Part shown: positions 25,000 through 34,036 of the stretch, in pieces
Layout: the number at the start of each line of letters is the position of its first letter
How positions within the stretch are numbered: the first letter of the stretch is position 1
DNA from: Malachius bipustulatus
Taxonomy: Eukaryota; Arthropoda; Insecta; Coleoptera; Melyridae
Assembly: GCA_910589415.1 (NCBI GenBank)
Contig: OU342631.1
Span: 7,130,001 to 7,194,000, forward strand
Direction: 5' to 3'
DNA: 64,000 bases
Notes under the pieces: generated by a model
The model's database searches: none
Told to the model about the DNA's origin: nothing
Seen by the model: only the letters and a program-made list of their open reading frames with translations
Program-made: the position numbers and the translations under genes

Positions 25000-25567
25000 T
25001 AAATCAAGAACTGTTATTTTTTTGAACATTGAACATCCTGTAACTTTGTTAATACTCAATTTAGAGGGTGAGTTCATTAAGACTTTTTGTCTTAAAATCA
25101 AGTAAGTATTGTACCTTAAAAGTATGTCGCCTTTATTTTGTGATACCCTGTATAAGTACGTTATAGTGTGCCTTTTTTCAGAGTTCACTTTGACTATCTC
25201 GTAAACACTACGAGATAAGTACTTATTTTTTTTTTTGATTAAATTACAGAAAATGAACTATTTTGTTGCCACCTCGAAACCGTGAAAACATAAAAGATAT
25301 CTGTTACCCGTTCCTGAAACTTTTTTTCAAGAAACAATAATATTATTAACAGCTCCAATTTTATATTTTCCCAATAATTCCTTTACTATTCGGAGTTTCA
25401 GTTTGAAAGTTGATGTTTTGACATTGCTTGACATTCTGCATTTATTGGTGTCACTTGATTGTTTTACACCTACCAGTTTCGAAGGATAGCCACCTTTTGT
25501 TTTTCTTACGGACGCCATATTGGATTTTTCTTTGAAAAAGTAAGAACAGAAAGTTATTCTGCATGTA

Positions 25568-26124
25568 TACAGGCTGATCAGTAACTCGCGCACTCCGAAT
25601 ACAGGGCGATATAGAGCCCACTAAAATTAAGGATATTCTGCAGAAAAAAATTGAATCCGATGGTTGGTTTTCAAGTTACAGAGTTTCCCTCATCCGAGTT
25701 TTAAGCTATTTTTTTCAATAACCGTGATAAAAATCAATGAAAAATTCAGGTTACTGTAATGTCTGGAACGGATACCATATAATTCATCAAATTTTTTTTC
25801 ACAAAACCCCTTTACAGAGGAATTGAGAATGTTGTAAATTGATAGCATATCTAAACCTGAACGAAATTTGAAGTTTGGCAAACGCCAAAACTCAACAATA
25901 GCAAAAAATGCCTTCATTGCTATGGAAATAAAAATAATGAAAATACCATCTAACCCGAACTTATTCACATCTTCAGTGCAGTGATGCCACTTTTATTTTT
26001 ATAGAAACGATCATATCTATGGAAAAAAAGAACTTACAACACTGCAGTAAGAAAATTTACCATTCTTAAAAAGTTAAGTTTACCACAGCATGCTCTGAGT
26101 GCGCGAGTTTCTGATCACCCTGTA
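25568..26124. mobile_element. CAGGGTG foldback, 557 bp
   Basis: Termini CAGGCTGATCAGTAACTCGC on the left and CAGGGTGATCAGAAACTCGC on the right (other strand) continue for about 33 bp, with TA on both sides. The interior is not strongly palindromic, so this looks like a classic MITE with short inverted repeats. The minus-strand frame of 92 codons at 25690-25968 shows no domain. Confidence 0.7.
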
Positions 26125-26191
26125 TAACGATGCATCTAATTATGTATATTTTTTTCAAATAAAAAGTTAGATGGTAAACGTGACAAATAGT

Positions 26192-26330
26192 ATATTATGC
26201 AACGAGCTTATAATGAAGGCTATTAATACGTGAGTATGATGGTTAAGATACGAGCCGTAGGCGAGTGTCTTAACCATCATAAGAGCGTATTAATAGCCAT
26301 TATCTGCGAGTTCCATACACTATTTTTTCT
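26192..26330. mobile_element. Small palindrome with CGAGCCGTAGGCGAG centre
   Basis: TGATGGTTAAGATAC and GTCTTAACCATCA enclose CGAGCCGTAGGCGAG; outside these, GGCTATTAATACG pairs with CGTATTAATAGCC. The whole folds into one long hairpin. Probably a non-autonomous transposon. Confidence 0.6.
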
Positions 26331-26334
26331 ACGA

Positions 26335-27215
26335 CCCTTTTTTATTTCATAGAAAAGATTAAAAAATTATATATTTTAACAATGACCCGTGTACAATTGC
26401 GGATCATTGAGGTTAAGATAGGTTGCTTACGCATATAAAGTACCAAATTTTCTTTTCGTCGCTAAGATTATTCTGCTGAGACATGTTTTAGTATCAAGTT
26501 TAAGGGCACTACTCACTACTGCGTAATTTTTATTATGCGAAGTTCGAATTCCGAATTTTACGCTTTGATTTTCAGTAATAATTTTAATAACATTGTCAGC
26601 CATTAATTACGATATTGCTTACCTGCGCACGCGACGGTCACGGTCGCAGCGTTGCCGCTTTGAATACTATATCACGGACCGCTACGAATGATATAATACT
26701 TTATCTTCCTATCTTTTACACGATATACCTACCTATCAAATTAATTAAGGTAACATAAAATCTTGATAAATTTTCTTTGAATGTTACTTATGTTCTAAAT
26801 TAAATAAACGTTCAGATTTTTTTTCAGAAATACAGAACTTATATCACAAGGCAATTTTTGTCGTGAGTATGACAACTCTGTGACTTCGGTTGGCTTGCCG
26901 ACCCGATTGTGAGCGAAAACGAACCGATTCGATTGCAAATGCTCCTCTGCCATTGGATAGCTTGACCAGTGCTTTAATGAAAATTTGTATCTTAATGAGA
27001 CCCATTAAAGCACTGGTGATTCATACTTAATATGCAGATTAAAGGTTGGAAGTAGAAAAGAATATATATGTGACGGTCACCATAATTGAATAAATTTAAA
27101 ATTACGTCCATTTTGGAAGAAAAACTCCTTAAAATGAAAACTTTGTTGTTGTCATCAGTCTTTATACCATTCAACCTATTATTTGAAACAAAAATCATTT
27201 AGTGTAGGTAAATAT
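26335..27215. other. No gene seen
   Basis: AT-rich sequence apart from a slightly GC-richer patch at 26620-26690 and 26880-26960. An inverted pair TAGCTTGACCAGTGCTTTAA (26950-26975) and TTAAAGCACTGGT (27004-27017) forms a small hairpin. Confidence 0.4.
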
Positions 27216-27216
27216 A

Positions 27217-27849
27217 GGCCATCCGAAAAGTATGCACCACATGGGAATTTTATTTAGTAAGATAAAAAAAAAATAATTGCGCAGAAAGTTTGTGCATGCT
27301 CTAAGACTTATTTGACACATAAGTAACTGTCTACTTATTTTAATTTATGATGCGTAGCATACAGAGTAGAATATAAAAATATAAAAATTTATAAGAGTAA
27401 ATAATACCCTCTTGTTTGTGAAGATATTAAAAAAAAATATAAGGAAAAAATGGTTTAGAATTAAAATATAAAGACAAATATGAATTTGTAGATTTTTTTT
27501 AGTTTTATATTATTTTGTTAGTTGTTATTGTAAAAATTTACGTTTTTTTCAGATAGGTAAAATAAAATCTTTTGGTAAATCTAAATCTGGTAAATCTCAA
27601 TCTCAATCTCAAAAAAATATAAAAATTCAAATAAAGCTATAAATTCATATGTGACGTTAAATTTTATTCTTATAGCATTTTTCCCATAATTTTATAAAAC
27701 TCTAATATTTTTTGTCCTACCCTGTATTCTGCGCATCGTAACTTAAAATAAGTATGTGTTAAATAAGTTTTAGACATGCACGACATTTCTGTTTTTTTTT
27801 ATCTTCCGAATTAAAAAAATTTCCATATGGTGCGTACTTTTCGGATGGC
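27217..27849. mobile_element. GGCCATCCGAAAAGT foldback (mariner-like MITE)
   Basis: Left end GGCCATCCGAAAAGTATGCA; right end on the other strand GTGCCATCCGAAAAGTACGC. Both continue CACCA(C/T)ATGG and are flanked by TA. The 630-bp element is non-coding and directly abuts the next foldback, separated by only a few bases. Confidence 0.75.
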
Positions 27850-28406
27850 ACTATACAGGGTGAGGCGTGAGAACCTTAGGGCATTTTTATATGGAAAAGT
27901 CCTGGGAGTAGAAGTCTAAAAATTTGTACGTGTGTAACATAATTTACCCGGGCCCGCTGATCTGTCGCGAAAAGCCACCGTGTGATCGTCTAGTTTCCCT
28001 AATTTCTCCTAATAGAACCGCTGAGTTTTCCTACGTTGTGTTTACCGTAGTCATTACCGTAGTCGCCCCTGCTCTTTGATTGAGGTATGCCAGGATTACT
28101 ATGGCCGAAACGGATGCGCAAAGAACCTAGTGGGATTTTTCTTTTGTCGGAAAAGCGGGGAAATTTACTGAGACTCGTTGTTAACTGTTGGCTTCCTATC
28201 AGATGTTTAAAAGCGAGTGATGAGCGAGAGAATTCGTTTTCAAGGGCGTAAATGGTGAATGGCGAGATGGGCTGTGATTTTGCATAGATAGTACAAAAAA
28301 ATGGAAAGCGAAGAGGGATCCCTTTCATCCATCTTTCAAACTATAATCCATTTCGGATTCCACTCTTTTGCACACCTGTGCTTTCTTTCTGTTTTTGTTT
28401 CGTTTA

Positions 28407-28635
28407 CAGACTACCCGGTATATGCGGGAATGTCTTATTATTTCGTTTCGCTTTTATTTCGGTTACAGACTATCCGGTATATGCGGAAATGTCTGTGTGT
28501 TTAAATATTCAACGATTTTCCTTGCCTAATTTCCTTTTTCTAGTTTCTTAATTTCATTTCAAGCATCTGCTTGAATTACTTAAGGAAGACAACCATTTGG
28601 TTTTCAGACGATCCGGGATATTGCGGAAATGTCTG
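28407..28635. repeat. Three CAGAC...GTCTG hairpins in the left LTR
   Basis: Copies at 28407-28435, 28466-28495 and 28605-28635. Each has CAGAC, 2-3 bases, a CCG/CGG stem around a 7-8-nt loop, 3-4 bases, then GTCT(G). Copy 1 extends the inner stem with C-G where copies 2 and 3 have T-A, a compensatory change. Either a structured RNA module or a repeated palindromic protein site. Confidence 0.65.
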
Positions 28636-30280
28636 ACTCATTACCTATTCGAGTACAGGGTTGCCACTTCTCCTGAATTTTGATTGCGTATCTTTTATAA
28701 AATCGTTCCTTCCGATTCTCTTTTATTTAATGATTTTATTTTCACAGTTGATTTACCTAGGAGTGTGAATTATTTCACCTCCGTTTATTTTATTCATAAC
28801 CTGGGTGATACTGTATTTAGTTATCACTCTGTATACCTTGTTGTTATTTGTCTTGTTCTACCTTTTATTGCACCCGTCGATGCTGCCTCGTCAGGCGACC
28901 TTTATTTCATATATGTTACCTTGCCCTTAGGCATTTGTCACTGTTATACCTGGTGATTTACCTTACTCGTCATTCGAGTACTTATCGGATTGAAACCTTA
29001 ATCAACTGTATTATTGTAGATTTTTCTACACACCTTAATTTATTACCCAGAGCATGTTAGCTCCGTTCGAATATCTTTGTTCCTCAACGTGATTATCAGC
29101 TGACCATACTACAGACCACGACTCTTTAACCATTAATCTAGTTAATGATTGAAAATGCTGGACTTTTATCCCTCATTCGTGTTTAGGCATGTTTACGGAC
29201 AAATTTACTTATTTGATTGTACGGCACCAGCCACCGGTCCGCCAGTAACACGAGTACGTCGACCTATCAACCCAAAGAGCGTAGATAGTATGATGAGAAC
29301 ATAATAATAACGTTTGTCACATAAGATCCAGGTGTGTATAGAATCTGGTTAGAAGAGATTCGGAAAAACGACCTTATATAATGATACTTCGGTTTCTGGA
29401 TCTAAATTGGCCTTTCCATACTCGAGATTAATTTTGATTTGCTTTGGATTTTTTTTATTTGTGAATTGCGATTCATGATCCTAACTTTATTTTGGTTATT
29501 GGATTTCCTGATATGTGAGGGCGTTTATTACACCTGGCAACCTTGCTTTGTTTCGCGTTACTCTGTCCTGCTCTGAAGGTGCTTTTGCCCTGTTGTACGA
29601 TTTCCACTTTAAAGAGGTATACTCTCGTATTGGTACAACGGAGGTCTTCACCTGGACATCGAGGTGGATCCCTCCCCCAACGTTTGGAAATAGAGTACGT
29701 ATTTTAACTCCTAATTGGGTGTTGTAATGGAATTAGTTTTTCCTGATAATATTTGCGAAGTAGCGGATGCTACATCTGACAACGCTGCCTCGTTCTATCC
29801 AGACCTGTACTAACCGGGGGTGCTCTGCTATGTGATCTTTATTTATGGTGTCATATAATGGCGAGAAACTCCTTTCACTTTCTAACATCGTATTTAAAGG
29901 GACTGTAAATAAAAACTCGGACTCTTCGAAGAATAGGATGATTGAATCATGGGCCGTTTTGTTTACATTTCATTTCCTGACCTGGGTCTATTTTCGCTCC
30001 TAGCTCTATCTCGATTTCCTTTACGTGAATATGTAATTATTTATTCCTGTTTCCTGCCTAACTTGGTTTATTTCTAATTATTGACGTAATCGCGTAGGTA
30101 CCTATTGTGGTGTCGCCTAATACCTAGTTGATTATTGTGTCTGATTTAAAATGGGACCTGCGCTCATGGATTGGGCGAATCTGTTTAATTATTTATCGAT
30201 GTGGATTTTGTTGTGAAGAGAGTTTGCCAACTGCGAAGTTTGAGTTGTTTAGAGGAGTGATGCAAATTGATATGGGTAAA

Positions 30281-30490
30281 GTTTAGATAAGAATTGGGCG
30301 ACCGAGAGTTCGCTAAACGCCTTCTCGTCGGGTTTATGTCCAAAGGGTTGGGTTTAGATAAGGATTGGGCGACCGAGAGTTCACTAAACGCCTTCTCGTC
30401 GGGTTTACGTCCAAAGGGTTTGGTTTAGATAAGGATTGGGCGACCGAGAGTTCAATAAACGCCTTCTCGTCGGGTTTACGCCAAAGGGTT
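30281..30490. repeat. Triplicated 71-bp unit in the left LTR
   Basis: Units start at 30281, 30352 and 30423 (GTTTAGATAAG(A/G)ATTGGGC...), nearly identical, and the third is slightly short. Each contains a possible hairpin between GACCGAGAG and CTTCTCGTC. Confidence 0.9.
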
Positions 30491-31328
30491 ATGGAGTCAG
30501 ACGTGACCTGCTCGAAAGCTGATCTCATCTGTTTTTAGCGGCGGCAAGACGTTTGCTTTTATAGAAGCAGTCGCCCGATTTCTAAACACCGCGCAATAAT
30601 GAACCTTATTGACTCTTCTCTCCTGCCGTGATTTAGTCCTTAATCGTATTTTCCTTATTACTGGACTTAGCGATTTGGCCTCGCGGCTATCTCACTGAAC
30701 TTTCCTAAACCTGCACTATCTAAATTTTCCTTCAAATCGGTCAACGCGTTTAGGTACTTCTCATTGTGTCTAGTTATTATAATTACACCGACTTAACTTT
30801 CACTTCGTGTTTTCCCTTACTTGTCGTTTAGGTACCGGGGTGCTTTTCCGGCTATTGGGGTTTATTAATTCGCCCTATCGATTGGTGAACTTTTCATTGT
30901 CGTAGGTGTAATAACTACTGAGTTACTTTTGTCTTTGCGAAGGCTTATTGTTTAAATTCTGATTTCACATTCCTTCACACGGTCTGTTTCTTTCCATCCG
31001 TTCTTGTATGTAGGTCACCTATTATTTCATCACGCGGACCGACAGTGTCTGCCCTAACATCTGGCAAAGGTTTGCCCTCGCCGTTGCCGCTTTCTCGAAG
31101 GACTGAATTGTGGCTAGCTGGAGCGATTTTGTTTTATGAATATTTAATGTGCTGGCGGGATCGTTTACTTGATGTAACGGCGGGTGGCTGTGTTTGAATT
31201 TTCTAACAATTTTACCTTCAGGTATTTACGTACCTAATCTCGCACTATTTGCTTTTTCGGTTTGAGCTGATTTAATGAGGCGAAGGAAATATTTTCCTTA
31301 TAATCCTACCTAGGTGCGATCCATTTCA

Positions 31329-31337
31329 CCGCCCCCT
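31329..31337 (-). promoter_or_regulatory. Polypurine tract of the giant-LTR element
   Basis: Minus strand AGGGGGCGG directly precedes the 3' LTR start TGAAATGG; with the bases before it, AAGACGAGGGGGCGG is almost all purine. The position and composition fit the plus-strand primer of reverse transcription. Confidence 0.75.
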
Positions 31338-31379
31338 CGTCTTCAGGCTATCAGCGGGTACCCTGATAGACGGAAGACG
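31338..31379 (-). other. Dimerisation-like stem-loop in the interior
   Basis: Outer stem CGTCTTC (31338-31344) with GAAGACG (31373-31379), a 3x3 internal loop, then inner stem CTATCAG (31348-31354) with CTGATAG (31363-31369). That is 14 perfect pairs. The 8-nt loop CGGGTACC contains the self-complementary hexamer GGTACC. A stem topped by a palindromic hexamer loop is how retroviral genomic RNAs start dimerising through kissing loops. The role here is inferred. Confidence 0.6.
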
Positions 31380-31465
31380 CCCCCTAACTCTCCTACTTGG
31401 TTTTCGTGTTCTTCTTCGGTTTTGTTTTCCTTCTCGGCCAATTTATTCCCGCGTATTAGCCCTCA

Positions 31466-31483
31466 ATCCTGGTCACGGCACCA
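31466..31483 (-). promoter_or_regulatory. Primer binding site for tRNA-His
   Basis: On the minus strand TGGTGCCGTGACCAGGAT begins one base after the LTR end. Its complement is ATCCTGGTCACGGCACCA: CCA, discriminator base, a TCACGGC acceptor strand (partner GCCGTGA) and the T-stem. GCCGTGA is the 5' acceptor of animal tRNA-His as I know it. The match extends one more base (AATCC...). Confidence 0.85.
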
Positions 31484-31533
31484 ATGTAACATTATTTACC
31501 CGGGCCCGCTGATCTGTCGCGAAAAGCCACCGT

Positions 31534-31546
31534 GTGATCGTCTAGT
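31534..31546 (-). promoter_or_regulatory. U5 box matching the tRNA-His 5' region
   Basis: The plus strand reads GTGATCGTCTAGT, identical to positions 4-16 of insect tRNA-His as I recall it (GCC then GTGATCGTCTAGT then GG). The element's RNA is the opposite strand, so it could base-pair with the acceptor/D-arm side of the primer, 50 nt from the main primer site. The other LTR has it at 27982-27994. Its function is inference by analogy with Ty1 and Ty3, where a second genomic segment pairs with the primer tRNA. Confidence 0.5.
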
Positions 31547-31958
31547 TTCCCTAATTTCTCCTAATAGAACCGCTGAGTTTTCCTACGTTGTGTTTACCGT
31601 AGTCATTACCGTAGTCGCCCCTGCTCTTTGATTGAGGTATGCCAGGATTACTATGGCCGAAACGGATGCGCAAAGAACCTAGTGGGATTTTTCTTTTGTC
31701 GGAAAAGCGGGGAAATTTACTGAGACTCGTTGTTAACTGTTGGCTTCCTATCAGATGTTTAAAAGCGAGTGATGAGCGAGAGAATTCGTTTTCAAGGGCG
31801 TAAATGGTGAATGGCGAGATGGGCTGTGATTTTGCATAGATAGTACAAAAAAATGGAAAGCGAAGAGGGATCCCTTTCATCCATCTTTCAAACTATAATC
31901 CATTTCGGATTCCACTCTTTTGCACACCTGTGCTTTCTTTCTGTTTTTGTTTCGTTTA

Positions 31959-32187
31959 CAGACTACCCGGTATATGCGGGAATGTCTTATTATTTCGTTT
32001 CGCTTTTATTTCGGTTACAGACTATCCGGTATATGCGGAAATGTCTGTGTGTTTAAATATTCAACGATTTTCCTTGCCTAATTTCCTTTTTCTAGTTTCT
32101 TAATTTCATTTCAAGCATCTGCTTGAATTACTTAAGGAAGACAACCATTTGGTTTTCAGACGATCCGGGATATTGCGGAAATGTCTG
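31959..32187. repeat. Three CAGAC...GTCTG hairpins in the right LTR
   Basis: Same three hairpins at 31959-31987, 32018-32047 and 32157-32187, matching the left LTR copy. Confidence 0.65.
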
Positions 32188-33826
32188 ACTCATTACCTAT
32201 TCGAGTACAGGGTTGCCACTTCTCCTGAATTTTGATTGCGTATCTTTTATAAAATCGTTCCTTCCGATTCTCTTTTATTTAATGATTTTATTTTCACAGT
32301 TGATTTACCTAGGAGTGTGAATTATTTCACCTCCGTTTATTTTATTCATAACCTGGGTGATACTGTATTTAGTTATCACTCTGTATACCTTGTTGTTATT
32401 TGTCTTGTTCTACCTTTTATTGCACCCGTCGATGCTGCCTCGTCAGGCGACCTTTATTTCATATATGTTACCTTGCCCTTAGGCATTTGTCACTGTTATA
32501 CCTGGTGATTTACCTTACTCGTCATTCGAGTACTTATCGGATTGAAACCTTAATCAACTGTATTATTGTAGATTTTTCTACACACCTTAATTTATTACCC
32601 AGAGCATGTTAGCTCCGTTCGAATATCTTTGTTCCTCAACGTGATTATCAGCTGACCATACTACAGACCACGACTCTTTAACCATTAATCTAGTTAATGA
32701 TTGAAAATGCTGGACTTTTATCCCTCATTCGTGTTTAGGCATGTTTACGGACAAATTTACTTATTTGATTGTACGGCACCAGCCACCGGTCCGCCAGTAA
32801 CACGAGTACGTCGACCTATCAACCCAAAGAGCGTAGATAGTATGATGAGAACATAATAATAACGTTTGTCACATAAGATCCAGGTGTGTATAGAATCTGG
32901 TTAGAAGAGATTCGGAAAAACGACCTTATATAATGATACTTCGGTTTCTGGATCTAAATTGGCCTTTCCATACTCGAGATTAATTTTGATTTGCTTTGGA
33001 TTTTTTCCGAATCATGATTCATGATCCTAACTTTATTTTGGTTATTGGATTTCCTGATATGTGAGGGCGTTTATTACACCTGGCAACCTTGCTTTGTTTC
33101 GCGTTACTCTGTCCTGCTCTGAAGGTGCTTTTGCCCTGTTGTACGATTTCCACTTTAAAGAGGTATACTCTCGTATTGGTACAACGGAGGTCTTCACCTG
33201 GACATCGAGGTGGATCCCTCCCCCAACGTTTGGAAATAGAGTACGTATTTTAACTCCTAATTGGGTGTTGTAATGGAATTAGTTTTTCCTGATAATATTT
33301 GCGAAGTAGCGGATGCTACATCTGACAACGCTGCCTCGTTCTATCCAGACCTGTACTAACCGGGGGTGCTCTGCTATGTGATCTTTATTTATGGTGTCAT
33401 ATAATGGCGAGAAACTCCTTTCACTTTCTAACATCGTATTTAAAGGGACTGTAAATAAAAACTCGGACTCTTCGAAGAATAGGATGATTGAATCATGGGC
33501 CGTTTTGTTTACATTTCATTTCCTGACCTGGGTCTATTTTCGCTCCTAGCTCTATCTCGATTTCCTTTACGTGAATATGTAATTATTTATTCCTGTTTCC
33601 TGCCTAACTTGGTTTATTTCTAATTATTGACGTAATCGCGTAGGTACCTATTGTGGTGTCGCCTAATACCTAGTTGATTATTGTGTCTGATTTAAAATGG
33701 GACCTGCGCTCATGGATTGGGCGAATCTGTTTAATTATTTATCGATGTGGATTTTGTTGTGAAGAGAGTTTGCCAACTGCGAAGTTTGAGTTGTTTAGAG
33801 GAGTGATGCAAATTGATATGGGTAAA

Positions 33827-34036
33827 GTTTAGATAAGAATTGGGCGACCGAGAGTTCGCTAAACGCCTTCTCGTCGGGTTTATGTCCAAAGGGTTGGGTT
33901 TAGATAAGGATTGGGCGACCGAGAGTTCACTAAACGCCTTCTCGTCGGGTTTACGTCCAAAGGGTTTGGTTTAGATAAGGATTGGGCGACCGAGAGTTCA
34001 ATAAACGCCTTCTCGTCGGGTTTACGCCAAAGGGTT
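33827..34036. repeat. Triplicated 71-bp unit in the right LTR
   Basis: Same three units as in the left LTR. The triplication predates this insertion, because both LTRs are copied from one template. Confidence 0.9.

Larger units (their letters stand above)
27933..31328 (-). repeat. 3' LTR (left copy) of the giant-LTR element
   Basis: Minus-strand limits are TGAAATGG (31328) and ...ATGTTACA-type end (27933). It differs from the other LTR by a short patch at about 29450-29475 (net 6 bp longer here) and one visible substitution close to the end (TGTAACAT versus TGTAACATT context). Otherwise I saw no differences in line-by-line comparison. Contains three CAGAC hairpins and a triplicated 71-bp unit. 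The longest frame, 109 codons at 27999-28328 (minus), is identical in both LTRs and shows no domain. Confidence 0.92.
31329..31484 (-). other. 156-bp internal region of the giant-LTR element
   Basis: In minus-strand order it has the primer site, about 85 nt of leader, a 42-nt stem-loop, and a purine tract that abuts the 3' LTR. There is no room for gag or pol. It therefore holds the minimal cis signals for reverse transcription, with no protein-coding content. Confidence 0.88.

Noticed and set aside
27999..28328. 109-codon frame, repeated at 31551-31880
   Set aside because: Duplication simply reflects the two LTRs. No domain is visible, and the length is only moderately above chance.
28407..28635. 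Regularly spaced short repeats as a CRISPR-like array
   Set aside because: Only three imperfect copies with unequal spacing, inside a eukaryotic LTR; the hairpin interpretation fits better.
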